Of a stretch of 64,000 nucleotides of DNA, positions 22,954-35,280 are shown piece after piece. Position numbers and translations under genes: made by a program. Origin of the DNA: Blasia pusilla (Eukaryota; Marchantiophyta; Marchantiopsida; Blasiales); assembly GCA_050084515.1 (NCBI GenBank), contig CM114272.1:4774001-4838000 (forward strand), written 5' to 3'. The notes below the pieces were generated by a model. It did not search any database. It was not told the DNA's origin and was given only the letters and a program-made list of their open reading frames with translations. How positions within the stretch are numbered: the first letter of the stretch is position 1; each line of letters opens with the position of its first letter.

Positions 22954-23294
22954 ATCCAACGCGTGACTCGACTCAGTCGGTTCCCTTGAATTTGGAGCCG
23001 ATGGCCCCCGGGAAGGATTTGCCTCTAGAACATCCTCATGTTTGGCGCTCGGCTCTTCGGAGTCTCCGTCTCCTCCATAGTTTCACGTTCTGGCATTGAT
23101 TTGACTCTCGGTTCACGCTGCTTGATTCGCGCTTCTTGCGTTCGTCTCCCCTGATCGCCATCTTCAAGCCGCCTCACTCAGATCTCCTCCTTGTTTCTTG
23201 CGTCCCTCCTCAAGCGTTTGAGTGTAGCCGCTACCTTGAGTTTCCCCAAGCCTCCAATCGATCCCACAACCCCAAGTTCTTGCTCACCAAGGAT

Positions 23295-23308
23295 TTGCTC
23301 TCATACCA
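23295..23308 (-). other. Primer-binding site of gypsy-1
   Basis: On the minus strand TGGTATGAGAGC lies two bases inside the 5' LTR. It matches the TGGTATCAGAGC site complementary to the 3' end of initiator tRNA-Met except for one base. Confidence 0.75.
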
Positions 23309-23310
23309 CT

Positions 23311-24313
23311 TGTCGTGTGCCTTCTTTCTTTGAAGATCAATCTTAGTGTTGCGGAAGCGTACGTTCAGTAGGACACGTTCTCATCGCCCACCTGCATCCA
23401 AACGCACTCACGTTAGTCTGGCTTTGGGTCCAGCGGCCTTCCAACCCATCGAGTCCCCAACTCGGCATCTCATCGAGCTCAACCTTCCCTCATTCCTAGG
23501 TTCTCAATACGGCAAGTCCTTCAAGATTTGAAACAGACTTTCTGGTTAGTTCAGAAATCTGAAACGGCACGTGCGCGCCTAGTGGTCCCAACTGTTCAAC
23601 AAACCTTGTGCAAGTTCCTAATCTAGACCCAAATAATTGAGTCGCGAGTTGGAATCCAAGAGGGATCTCTAAAATTCATGTCAATAGACTTGGTTCAGGT
23701 TTTCAAGCCCAACTCCAAACTCCCGATCCGTTTCATGCCCTTGAGCCGCCCTGTGGCACCAAAAGTGGGGTTCGAGTCCCAAGCACCCTTGGAGACCTTC
23801 CCCCTTACTAGTACTTCTCGGGATCTCCACTAACCCCCCTCCCTTTCGAAAAGGATGGTCGAGTCCTTCATTGTGGCCCTCAACCCGACTCTACTTACAG
23901 TCATTTTGGGGTCCTTTCTCAGCCGCTTCTTGTGCATTTGCGAAGATCTTAAGTGCGTCTGAATCGGCTTTTCATAAGCTTTCCAACGCATCCTTACTTG
24001 TCTTAACGCATCTTGGAACTAAAATTTATGGCCACTAATACAGTCGGAAACTCTCAAACGCAAGTGTCGTCCCAAATCCTAATTCCTTCCTTTGGCAATC
24101 CACTTCCGTAGACTTTACTCCTCCCAAGTCTTGATCTGCGTTTGGTTCAGGTTTCTCAGTTGCGACCATAACATATGAAAGGCAAATCCTCGGTTGTGTC
24201 TCGTCTCCTGTCTCTTCTCCGAGATCACTCCAACGTGCAAACCATCTTAGCATGAGCCCGCTAGTGTTCTAATGTTCCACTTTGGCCCTCGTTTGGTCAT
24301 AAGGGTCACGACA
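23311..24313 (-). repeat. 5' LTR of gypsy-1
   Basis: A 1,003-bp LTR with TGTCG...CACGACA ends that aligns throughout with 7267-8267 and 11251-12250. It is followed on the minus strand by the primer-binding site and gag, which sets its orientation. Confidence 0.85.
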
Positions 24314-25758
24314 AATAGTGAATTGGCTCGGAAATAAGTAATGTTGCCATTGCTTCAGGCACCAGATAACTGCATACATCTCCTTCTCATGGGCAGCCCA
24401 ATGAACCTCTACTTTGCTGAGTTTGTGTGATTCAAAGGCAATAGGAGAGCCATTTCACATCAACAGTCCGCCAATCGCCAGGTTTGACGCGTCTATGTGA
24501 ATCTCAAAAGGTTCACCTAACTTGGGCTGCGCCAACACAAGTTTGGTGCTCAGGACCTATTTCAATTAGAGAAACATCCGGTCCTGTTCAGGCGTCCAGC
24601 GGAACACTACATTCTTCTTGGTGAGTTCGTGGAGTGGGCCCACTATTTCGGAAAACATACTAACATGTTTAAGAAAATAAGCTGCTAAACCTAGAAATGA
24701 CTACAACTCAGGCACATTTCGCGGTTGGGGCCACTCAATCAATGCTCGAATCCTGACGTGATTAGAGTGAACGCCATCATGATCTATGAGACATTCTAAA
24801 AATATGACATTATACTATCCGAAAGAACACTTGCTCTTCTTGACATACAATTTCTCCTTTCAAAGTCTTCTCATAACCTCTTCAACATCCAAGAGGTGTT
24901 GTGCCCAGGTTTGGGAGAACTCTATGATATCGTCCAAGTATACAATCACTCATACAACCAACAAATCCCTTAATACGTTGTTCATAAGTGTGCAAAATGT
25001 GGCCGGGATGTTGGTTCAGCCAATGGGTAACACCAAATACTCATAAAGACCATAACGAGTTCTGATCCCTGTCTTGAACTCATCTCCTTGAGCGATACAA
25101 ATTTGATGGTAGCCCAATCTGAGATCGAGTTTCGTGAAGAACCTCCCTATGGTAAGCCTACCCATAGTCTCTTCCATCAATGGGAGTGGATAGTGGTTCT
25201 TGATAGTCACCTTGTGAAGAGCATAATAATCGCCACACATCCGAAGCGTCCCATCCTTCTTCGCCACGAACAAAATTGGGGCAACATATGGCGATACACT
25301 GGGTTGAATGTGATTCTTGTTCAACACATCATTCAGCTGGGCTTTGAGTTCTTCCATCTTGGTGCACATCATGCACCAACCTCGCCCCATGCTAGGGATA
25401 TCTGCGCCCAGCTGAATCTCGATCTTGTGATCAAGCGCGCGCCTAGGCGGTAGTTTAGGCAGGAGTTCTTTGTGTACTAAATCAGCATATCGCTCTAGCA
25501 AGGCCAGGATATCGGGATGAATTGAGGCATCTTCCGGTTTTAACTAAGGGCGTTCGGGTTCTGTAGGGGCTTGTGATAGCAAAGCCGTCCAAGCCTCATG
25601 AAAGTTTTTAGCAATTTGTCAAATTGACGCGCGCAGTAAACCTGGTGGATTACTTGCGCTTCACTGAATTGCACCACCATGGCTTCGGGATCTTCCACGG
25701 TTTTAGGCGCCCTCAGCAAGGGAACTTCTTCCCATTGTCCAAATCTATTGTAAAGGGA
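24314..25758 (-). pseudogene. Gypsy-2 reverse transcriptase and RNase H
   Basis: In minus-strand order: FLSLYNRFGQWEEVPLL linker; RT with LPPRRALDHKIEI, SPYVAPILFVAKKDGTLRMC, FFTKLDLRLGYHQI and the catalytic VIVYLDDI at 24926-24949; then RNase H with ASNLAIGGLL and a final HYLFPSQFTI. It copies element RNA into DNA. Several stops and frameshifts interrupt it. It begins at element B and ends at the gypsy-1 LTR, both being insertions into this coding region. Confidence 0.85.
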
Positions 25759-25767
25759 CAAAAATCC
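25759..25767. repeat. Left target duplication of element B
   Basis: CAAAAATCC at 25759-25767 pairs with CAAAAATCT at 35811-35819. A 9-bp duplication is typical of Mutator-like elements (8-11 bp). Minus-strand translation of the two copies gives GFL and RFL at the same place in gypsy-2 pol. Confidence 0.85.
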
Positions 25768-26197
25768 GAGGTGCGGTAAGAGGAGAGGAAGAGAGGAAGA
25801 GAGGAGAGAGGAAACTACCTTCAACCGAAAGAGATATTTTTTTTAGAAGAGAGTTTCCTGTGATTTGAAGAGAGTTTCCGTTGGGTTGAAGAGAGGAACT
25901 TTTTGTGTGAATTTTTTTGCACTTTTCCGGCTCAGTTCTTAAGCACTCCCACAATTTTTTTTCCTCTTCGACATTTTGGTAACCCCTCCCAATCCGACGA
26001 GTTGCAAATTGCACAAAATTTAGAAAACTGAAAAATCAATGGAATCATAAGTGTGGAACCAATCACTTTTTCCATCCAAGGTCTGGAAAAAATCTATCAT
26101 TTGCCCTTGGCTAAATAGAGCTCAAGCTCAAAGTGAAGGTTCTAGAAAAATGAAAGTACCGTCTAAAACCTCATTTTGCATCCTCAAAGTGGTTTGT

Positions 26198-29100
26198 TTA
26201 AAATACTTCACACTTCTTTGAGGGAAAGAATTGGTTGGTACATGTATCTACCTCCGACTCTCTTAAAACTGCAAGCAACACGAAGTACATGTGCTTACAA
26301 GGGAAATACCTTTTGCCACTTGTCTCTCTTTGGACAAAGTCATCACATGAACATGTGGGAAAGCAAGAGATGTGCACCACATACACCCCTGTAACACTTG
26401 AATTTACACTGTTGTTCATGACGCAATACATCCTTCTTATTCCATTGCCACTATGGACATCTTTTGTGGCAATGATCTCCATTTTTGCCTCTCGAGCTGA
26501 TGCAATTGGCTTTGCTCTCTTCACCGTTGGCCTACACATTCTATTTCTCTTCACCCTATTTCTAGACTCAAACAGAAATAGTGGATTGAGATCATCCACC
26601 TTCTCTGGGTACATGTTGACTTCAATCTTGGGTTGAATACAAAATGCGAAGGTCTCTGTAATGCGAACATGCTCTGAACTTCCTCCGTCTATGAGTCTAA
26701 AACCGGCACTTGTAAAATTTCCACTTTGTCTTGAGTGCAATTTGTACCTGCGGTGATGGGCCGAATCGTGGGGGTATTCCTCGGAGCTCTAGTGGCAGCC
26801 GGATAAGACTTGCGGAAAGCAAAAAATTCATTTGGGTAGAAGAAGTACTTCAACTGATCCCCGGTCCTCGTGAAACGATCAAAGGTTGTGAGTCCCCAAA
26901 ACCCTGGAAGTGGTCGTCCAGTCCTTGTACAGTTCTTATTTAAGAAAGTGCCGCATGGTCTCCTAATGCCATCAGATCCTGCCCTACAAGTGGGTCCACG
27001 TCCAAGGTTGCTCCGAGATATATGCAACCTCCATGACCGGAATCCCATATTGTTGAACCATCCTAGCGACCGGATGTTGCAAACTTCCAGCAACGGAGGG
27101 CTTTTGAAATAAAATATTCATTGATTTTGGAGAAGTTACTCCATCACGGATTTGGGAGCAATCCAGGGTCCCCGAATACCTAGGCGGCGTAATTTCCTCA
27201 TCCAAATCAATCACCGGATTCGTTCCTCGATGCTGCCTTTTCACCTGCCTGAAGTCAAGATTCTTATTAGGTCTCCACGAGTCTCGCTCAGACAACTCTA
27301 CCACCATCTGTATGGGACGTCTTGAAATGCGCCCACAAATATCCCCACCAATGTGTACGTCTTGCTCAAGGGGAGTTCTTGCTACGCACCGATTGAAGGC
27401 TTCCACATAGAGTTTCTCATCGCTCGATCTCATCGTCGCCCAGACATAGAGCTTGTAGATCGAAGGCCCCCTTCCTTTTGTTATGCCTTTTGTGAGGAAG
27501 ATATGGGATGCTGCAGACCGTAGCATTGCTCTTGCCTGGTCTTGTTGGCATGCCTCCACAAGTGAAATTCTTTGGCATGCTTGTGACGACCTCCACGAGG
27601 AATGAACACTTTCTTCTCCAGTTGTGTTGGGGCAGAGGGCATTTTCATGAATGTTCAATCCCTGCAACAACAACACTGTGAGAAGGGAACCAAAATAGCT
27701 CTATGAGCAAAGAAAAAAGCTACCTGTCGAAACCAGATGGGTTGCAAGTCCAAGATATCCCATGAATGACTCTGTAACCCGTTGGTTTTCGACGTGTTGC
27801 AACACCCAAGAACCACCTAGTGCAACCCGTCGGATTTCGACGGGTTGCAAGTAAATTTGGCCATAGACTTGCAATCCCTCCTTTTCTGACTGGTTGCACT
27901 CTTAGGAAATCCGTCAACCCGTCTGATTCCGACGGGTTGTAAGTAAATTTGGTCGTGCGACTTGCAACCCGTCAAAATTCCGACTGGTTGCACACTCAGG
28001 CAACCCGTTTGTAAGGGACGGGTTGAACACTTAGGGAGGCAACCTGTTGGATCCGACAAGTTGCTTGGTTTCTTCGGTCTGAAATCCCTATAGTGCCCAC
28101 GCTTCTCACCTTTAGTTGCAACTCTTCAAACAATTTTCAGCGAGACAAATTAGTGAACTCACCTCCTGCATGAAGTTTCCCCATTGTCTCATTTGTACAG
28201 TCCACCAACTCAACCAAGAGCATAACTCTTTGTACTTCCCCTCAATCGCATGTTTCCTCCACCACCCATGAATTTCTTTTTGGCATTCCATGGCATGTTT
28301 CAAGGTTTTGCTGTCCTTGCAGCGTTGGAGTAGAGTGACATGCTCCGTCCTCTTATTCTCCTTCATGCAAGATTTGGTGTAGCGGATCACAAACTGTTGC
28401 CTATGGAAAGCATCCGACCTTTCTCTATCCGGTTAAACCTCCCCACCCCAAAACACTTTCCTGATAGCAATCCACCCAGGTTGTGCATTATCCGCCATGA
28501 ACCCATAAATTTCCGGAGGTGGCCTTTTGTTTTCCTTCACCACCTCCAATGAGAGTAACCAACACATCTTCAAACTGCCAACGTCTTTTGCTTTTACTTC
28601 ATAGACAAATATAGTTTTGAGTCCCTTCTCCACATGGTTATAAACGTGAGCACCCATTTTCAACCATCAGTTCAGCACTTTGTAGCAAATATCAAAGCTT
28701 ACCCAGCTGCCGTAAAGATCTTCCCCTTCCCTCATTCGATCTATAAGATCGAGGCCACTTGTCGGACCTGTCATTGATATTTTGAAGACATAGGCCCTGG
28801 ATCCTTCACCTCCATGGCCCATGAACTGCTATCTTCGAATGAATGGAAATATGGAGTTGGCCTTGATTCTCGAAATGGCATCCATTTCGGCCGTCTTTCC
28901 ATCCAGTACCCGTATTTGACGCACCAAATTTTGGAAGCATTCAGGATCAGCGAGAAATGCGAGATTTTCCCAGATTTGTTTCTCCTCTGCAGCCGTGATC
29001 TCGTCCTGTCTAGGGATTCCAAGCAATTGTTCACAAATTTGTGATGGTGTTCTTAGCTTGATCACTTTGGGCTTTGAACCCGGAGAGTTTCTGAAGACCT

Positions 29101-30176
29101 CCGCCACTTTCTTCGCCACATCCTCCTTGATGTGTCTCTGAATTGCATCGGTCACACGATGAGTGTGGGAGCCAACATGAACTGCCATCCTTTTGTACTC
29201 TGACGTGGAGCCCAAGTCGTGGACAATGAAAAATATGTTTGTAAGACACGCTCCAATGCAGAAAGGGGATGCTTGAAAATGAGGACATCGATGGCCTCCC
29301 GAAGGTATGGTGGCACCCACCTCAGATGTAGTTTCCGCATTCTTGGGGGGGAAATTGCGACGTATTGACCCGCTTGTTGCGCTCTAGATACGGGCATGCT
29401 GGACTTCTACACTCCAAGGCTCCAACGCATTGGCGGCGGGAGACAATCCAAGTACCATGTGGAATTGAAGCACTAGTCCGTTGAAGCCTGCACCATGGAT
29501 GACAATCAGATTTTCTGTCCATATCCTTCAAACATCCTCCATCTTTCTTTTGAGCAGGAGCACCAAGAGGAGGAAACTCAAAAATACAATTACCATTGTA
29601 CGTGGGCGGCAGCTCGTCAACAAGAATGTGCTTGAACATTTTCAAGGCCAGAGACGATAGCAAACTATTGTCTGATATGCGCAAGAGGAACGAGTAGGCG
29701 GTCAGAGGGCCCGGTTGGTGTCCGACCGATCCACTGAGGTTGAAAACATCGGGAATTTCTTCAGGAAGTACAACATTCTAATGAACGTGTGAAGTTGGAG
29801 TCGATGCCGGATCTACTCAGCTAGGAGTTGCAAACGTAGAGCTCGGTGCACTAGGAAATTCTTGACCGTCTACTTGGGAAACAGAGGAATTTAGAGGCAA
29901 GCCGTAAACTCTATATTGACCATTTGCTAGAGATAGGAGATTCCATACTTTACGGTCTACAATCACTGGCTGGATTGTCTCACCTATTATGTCCTTCGTA
30001 CCTAACATCCTAACATCCTTGGACACAAAGATGGTTCCAATTTGGAAAAGAAATCGAATTGAGAGAAAATTTTCATCCATTGGTATGAAAGACTCACGAG
30101 GTTACGGTCGAACGATTCGTGATTGAGGAAGGGCCACTAGATGACTACCACAAGTTAGCTTCATATAATTATCCAT
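26198..30176 (-). pseudogene. Mutator-like transposase, element B (with SWIM finger)
   Basis: This copy shows the full domain order. Start MDNYMKLTCGSHLVALPQ; zinc-finger region RRQCVGALECRSPACPYL; KRHIKEDVAKKVAEVFRN type region; DDE-like core with MGAHVYNHVEKGLKTIFV and GFMADNAQPGWIAIRKVFWG; exon 1 ends at 28163; intron 28162-27662; exon 2 GLNIHENALCPNTTG; and in the 26740-26198 frame a SWIM zinc finger, CSCDDF...YFPCKHMYFV (C-x-C...C-x-H). N-terminal finger, DDE and C-terminal SWIM is the architecture of MUDR/FAR1-type proteins. Lesions: a stop in codon 23 area (CAA to TAA), a stop near 29818, and frameshifts near 29345 and 27000. Further introns after exon 2 are likely but unresolved. Confidence 0.75.
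27720..28080. repeat. Palindrome array in transposase intron, element B
   Basis: About six units (for example GCAACCCGTCGGATTTCGACGG at 27822, shortened here to its core) fill most of intron 27662-28162. Exons on both sides lack them. Confidence 0.8.
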
Positions 30177-30921
30177 TCCTAGAAGATTCCATTGGGAGCA
30201 GACAGAGAATAAGAATGAGGATAAGAATGGGTATGGGAATGAGAATGAGAATGAGAATGTTCAATTTATAGTGAAGAGGGACTCAGATTCTCCTGACACA
30301 ATTTGACTGACAAGATGAAGTTTGGTAGGTGAGATTGTCTGAGATGATGGATTCAATTCTGTTGCAACCTGTCGGAGTCCGATGGATCGTAGAATTTGGG
30401 AATCAGAGACGTGGGTTGCAATGCAAATTGGAAGCCGTGAGAGTCCGTTGGGTTGGTACCCCCTTCATGCCGACCGATGGTTTTTTGAGACGATTTTGCT
30501 AGCATCAAACACGAGACATCGCTTGCATTTGCTAAGGTAACTAATCGCTGGGGACTGTTACAGGATTTTCCAACTCAGGGTAGACCTTCTGACCCGTCGG
30601 ATTGCAAGAGGTTGCCTCGGAACTATCCGTTGTCTCATTATTACTCGAGGGATAGAAAAGAGTGCAACGTGTCTGTAAGCCTATTACCCCAAGATGAGGG
30701 AAGCTTGCAACCCGTCGGCCTCGGACAGTCAGCCCAACGGCTCGAAAAGTATAAATAGGCTAGGGTTTGCTCATTTCAGGTTTTTTTTTTCGCGATCTCG
30801 ATTGCTCTTCAACGCAGCACCTACCCAAATACCAAGGGGCGCTTTACACGGCGACTCATCAACGCGACTCATTGTGCATAGAAAGTAATTTCGTTGTCGA
30901 GGAGGTGGCATTTTTGGGAAC
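30177..30921. promoter_or_regulatory. Divergent promoter of element B
   Basis: Minus TATA (about 30263-30270) with a GAGAAT microsatellite serves the transposase. Plus TATAAATA at 30750-30757 serves the accessory gene, in the same context as element A (AACGGCTCGAAAAG before it). Only a few decayed palindrome units remain (about 30365-30390, 30590-30610, 30707-30730). The array is much shorter than in element A. Confidence 0.6.
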
Positions 30922-33900
30922 AATGACGAGGAAAAAACTCAAGCAAGCAAGTCTAGGAGCTTCACTCCCAAGTCTAGGACTCCTGCGTCACCATCTCCAA
31001 GGCCTCGTTTGGCTAATGAGATAAGGCAGCAAGAGATCGAGGAGCGCGAAAGGGAAGCGGAGATGCACAAGTACGAGCTTCTTGCAGAACGTGTTAAGGA
31101 GGCGATTGAAAAATAGAACGTAGAGGCTGAGGCGTCGCATGCCTTAAAGAAAAGGATCGCCGAGGAGAAGCGTGAAAAGAAGCGTTTGGACACGTCGGTG
31201 AGGAGAGAAGAATTGGCAAAAGCAGGAAGGGAAAAAGCGATTGCTATTGAAGAAAGCCCGGGTCGTCCAATCGAAAGTGTTGAGATGTAGGAAATGTCTT
31301 TGATGAAGTCTGGGGATACAATCAATATACAATCGGCTGAGGAAACGGGCGAAGTTCAAGTGACGGACGATGAGGTCATGAGGATCGCCACCGTGGAGAT
31401 GGTGGACATCTTTGAAGAAGCAGGAGAGCGGTCTTCCTTGTCTCTTAGCCCGGCGGAAGAAATCAACCTCTATCGGATCCACGAGTTTCCAGTGGACTTG
31501 CCAACTGCTGTCCCAGAGCAGTTGGCGGGCCAAGACACCGACCCAATATTTGAGCGGGTAAGATACGATCTTCGTTCTTGAGAAAAAAATAGAGCCAGTT
31601 CCGGAGGAAGCAAACCTGGAGAGTGCTGAAGATTTTGAACTTTGGTTGGATGACATGCGGGACAAGCCCATAAAAACCCAGGCTTCAGGATGATGTTCAA
31701 GGATCACATCCTCCCTCAAGCAGACCTTGATGAAGAGATAGAGGCGAAGAAAAGGGATATCGCAACGAAAAAAGCGAGATCTTCAAGAGCAGGCGGCCGA
31801 TGCATCTCGACTAAGAGTTGCCCAACGTATGGTGTTTAGGCACCTCATCCATTGTAAGAATACAGATACGTGGCAAAAAATACCGGCAACCTGGAAATTG
31901 TGGGCTTCTCCGCCTGATGGAGAGACATTTTCCATGTACGATATGGAGATGGCTCAAAGCATGTTCGACTAGGAGGTGGAGAATTGCCGATCTAGCTGGA
32001 CTTCAACAACCCTAAGGACATAACCGAGAAAAATCTACGCGTGCTCTATGATGCAGTGGCCGCAGGTAGGGACGACATCCCCAATTTCATGCAGCCTGAA
32101 GACTTTTTCGAAGGAGATGCGGGGGAGCAAGCCCTTGAGACAACGGAGTTGGTGTCCAAGGACGTCACCGCCAAGGACAAATCTACAGCGGGTCTCAAAG
32201 CCAAGGCGAGGGGATCGAAGAATTCCGAGACCGAATTTTCCCAAAAAGAGGCTGAGAATTCAAGGCGAGAGGCGGAATCGTCCGGGCGAGCGGGGAGAGA
32301 GGGTCGGACCAGGTCCTCCGCAAAAAAAACTCCACTAGAGTCTGAGGTAATAGAGATCCCAACAAGCCGACTGCAGACTTGGGAGAAGCACAAGCAAGAG
32401 GCATCAGGTTTATCCCAAGGAGCAAACCAGGATGTGGAATACAATCCATCATCCTTGGGAAGACATAGAGAAACAACGACCCAGACAAGCGTCATCATTT
32501 ACTGCACAAGTCTTCTGGATGAGCTGAAAAGTTTCAATTCCCAAGCGTCGACACCCGCCATCGATAAATTGACAACGCTGGGACGCAAGCTTCAACAAAA
32601 TGGGCATGCTCCCTGGATGGTCCATGGGGAGGTCGAGGAGGTGGCGGTGGATCTCCTCGTCGCTGATTTTCCCTCGGGGTTGCGCTTGTGGGACGAGAAT
32701 CCGTCCGAGGGTGTCCTACACTGGAATGTCCCTCTCTCTTATGACCAGATCGCGCTCCTGTTTTTCTTTGCAGACGCTTATCTCAGTGACAAGGGCTATT
32801 TTTTGGTTTTGACTGGATGGAGCGAGGACGAGCTCTTCAACCCAGCAGTGCGTCAAGAGGTCGCTGAAGTGGAGGACGGCGCAATCGTGGGTCATCAAGA
32901 AAGAGTACCCACTCCGATCCTCGACGAGTCATATCCAAATTGGCTTTGTCCAACGGGTTGCATCTCTACATGCAACCCATGGGATTGCCTGAGTTGGAGA
33001 CTTTGGTGGTGCAATCCGTCTGAAAGCGAAGGGTTGCAAATTTACCGCAAGTCTCCATTGGGTGAATGCAACACGTCGGAACCCGATGGGTTGCAAGTGC
33101 TTATGCTTTTCCTTGTGTTTTTGGAATGATGCAGCCCGTCTGAATGCGACGGGTTGCTCTTAGCCAACCATGGGCTGCTCTAAGCCTGCAATCTGTCGCC
33201 TTCCGACACATAGCTCATGGCAAAACAAATCACTAACATTTGTAAAACAACCCGTAGGACTCCGATAGGTTGCTCCAATGTTAGGACTATAACTAAGTTC
33301 TCTGGGCTTAAGCCAAGTTCTTTGGGAATGAGTTGCACATTATGTCACCATTCTGATAGTATACCTTTCTTGTTGTTGCATACTGAAATTAGCTCTTTCT
33401 TGTTGTTGACATTTTTTCCAACCTGCTTCTTTACAGATGGACCACTTCTTTGTCTACTATTTTGTAAGGCCCGAGCACAACTTCCAAGTGTTTTAGATCC
33501 TCGATCTAGTGGATCCATGCTCTGATGGGTACAACTTAGATAGTTTATACAATTCCCCCCCGGGAGTTTACATGGAAAATGGTACCCCCTTACTTGGAGG
33601 AAGGGAAAAGTCGTCGGCGCTGATGCAAACGCTCATCGAGGTCTGCTCAAGGCCGGGTGACTTGGTGTTCGACTTAGTGGGCCTTTCAGGGCGAGTATGA
33701 GAGGTGTCTGGCAGAGTGGCAAGAACATTCTCTGCCTTGAGGGAAGGCAGAAACTGTTTGACCTTTGCAAAGAGGCAAAGGCACATTATGACAGGCTAGT
33801 TGGGGCATACAACTCTCCTACGAAGCCGACAGCTCCGGTTCCATACCCACCATTGGTAGTGACACCATCGTCACTTCCCACGATTCCGAAAATTGGGAGG

Positions 33901-34035
33901 GCAAGGCCGACAGTTATTCTGGAAGAGCTCTCGGACGATAACGAGTGAGTTCAAAGAACTCAAGGACCCAGCTTGACTAGAGCGTTTTGGAGTAGTGATT
34001 TATTTGATGACGAGGCAGAAGAATTCATAGAATAG
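30922..34035 (+). pseudogene. Amino-methyltransferase-like accessory gene, element B (ParB exon deleted)
   Basis: Exon 1 (30922 to about 31557) matches the coiled-coil exon of copy A and ends PIFER|GTAAGATA. The ParB-like exon, array intron and central part are absent, and sequence resumes at about 31585 with KIEPVPEEANLE. The long frame 32041-33129 contains VAVDLLVADFPSGLRLWDEN and KGYFLVLTG, the motif IV region with D-F-P-S in place of DPPY. The last exon starts after TTTACAG at 33434 (MDHFFVYYFVRPEHNF) and holds GDLVFDLVGLSG, then GKNILCLEGRQKLFDLC. GTGAGT after DDNE (33948) suggests a short intron and a final exon ending FDDEAEEFIE at 34035. Frameshift in exon 1, a stop at 33690 and others. 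Confidence 0.65.
32940..33280. repeat. Palindrome array in last intron of accessory gene B
   Basis: About five units (near 32955, 33020, 33070, 33133, 33190, 33250) between exon 3 and the exon starting 33435. It is homologous in position to 12635-13000 of element A and 59865-60365 of C. Confidence 0.75.
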
Positions 34036-34169
34036 ATAAAATGTACAGTTTTGAGCTTCCTTCGGATGTAATAAAGGACAAGATTTTTTCAAACGATGAT
34101 GGTGTTTGTAAAAGTTTGTTGAATATCTTTGCTGGTCTTGCCGATTGTGATTGTCTATATACTCTGACA

Positions 34170-35280
34170 GTTCAAATTGCAACTCGTCGGATTGCCACGG
34201 GTTGCAACTTTTCACTTTTTGACCACTGCACCTTTTTAACCACTTCCAGGCAACTTGTTGGATTCCGATAGGTTGGCTACGTGAGTGATCGGACTCTTTC
34301 CCTGCTAGTCCAACTTTACAGGCATTCTGGCAGGCTTCTTCACTTTGGCACCTTCCCCTAGTTTCGTCAAACAAGTCTTAGGCTTCTTCTCTTCTATGAG
34401 ACGTGTTGGATTCCTACTACCTGGTTGAGGACATGATGGTGTCTCCAAGGACGGAGCACATATTGATACTGGATGGGTGTCACCTTGCACAGCATACAAG
34501 ATTTACTGCTGAGGAAGGCGGTGGGACTCAAATTAGGTTACATGGGACCGTTATGGTGTATCCTAGGGGATGCCAAGGCTCTCAAATTCGCCAAAATTTT
34601 TGATCCCCGTCTACAATCGGCCAGAGGAGCCACTTGTATCCCAGGACATTCCTTTTGTATAGGAAACTAGGAGAGTTAGGAGTACATTTGTAGATGACGA
34701 GGCTAAAGAAATCATAGACTAGATCAAATATACATTTCCGAGCTTCCTTCAGATATAATAAAGGACAAGATTTTTTCAAACGATAATGGTGTTTGTAAAA
34801 TTTTGTTGAATATTTGTTTTGGACTTGTTCATTGTGTTCGTCTAGTTACTCAGAATGTTTATTTTGCAACTCCGACGGGTTACAACTTTTCACTTTTTCA
34901 CCACTGCAACTTTTTAACCATTTCCAAGCAAGCTGTCGGATTCCAACAGGTTGGCTGCTTGAGTGATCGGACTCTTTCCTTATGAGACCAACTCCAGAGG
35001 CATTCTAGCGGGCTTCTTCACTTTTGGCTCGTTCCCCTAGTATTGTCAAACTAGTCGTAGGCTTCTTTTCTTCTCGAAGACGTGCTGGATTCCTAAAGCC
35101 TATCGGATTGTCATTTTGGATTCCCAACGAATTGAATCTTCGTGGATGCAAGGTGGAATGGAATCACTTCTCAAAATCTTTCCTTTGTTATGGTGAGTTT
35201 GCTTGCAAGGGGTGCAAGCCATCTGATTCTGACGGATTTCTAGAGTTGCAACTTGTAAAGTTCCGACGGATTGGGAGGGG
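34170..35280. repeat. Scattered palindrome units in the 3' flank of element B
   Basis: Decayed units near 34185-34205, 34250-34275, 34868-34880, 34930-34955 and 35215-35275. From 35290 to 35750 nothing but element-specific non-coding sequence is seen; it is shared with 9260-9560 of A. Confidence 0.6.
34403..34722 (+). pseudogene. Duplicated 3' tail region of the accessory gene (element B)
   Basis: Counterpart of 10206-10526. It ends RRVRSTFVDDEAKEIID and stop, and carries HLAQHTRFTAEEGGGTQIRL in another frame. The flanking sequence (AAAGGACAAGATTTTTTCAAACGAT) occurs twice, at about 34073 and 34761, which shows that the gene's 3' end is duplicated in tandem. Confidence 0.4.

Larger units (their letters stand above)
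7267..24313 (-). mobile_element. Gypsy-1: Ty3/gypsy-type retrotransposon with two LTRs, itself invaded by element A
   Basis: It is bounded by similar LTRs of about 1 kb at 7267-8267 (3' LTR) and 23311-24313 (5' LTR) and flanked by AATAT/AATAG. A tRNA-Met type primer site, gag, zinc knuckle, protease and the first codons of RT follow the 5' LTR on the minus strand. The rest of pol is missing and element A occupies its place. It lies inside the gypsy-2 RNase H domain, so it is younger than gypsy-2. Confidence 0.7.

Noticed and set aside
30177-30750. parS-like centromere site bound by the ParB-like domain
   Set aside because: The palindrome differs from known parS sites. ParB domains fused to methyltransferases are nuclease/Srx-type and lack the parS-binding helix-turn-helix. 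No evidence connects the two beyond co-occurrence.
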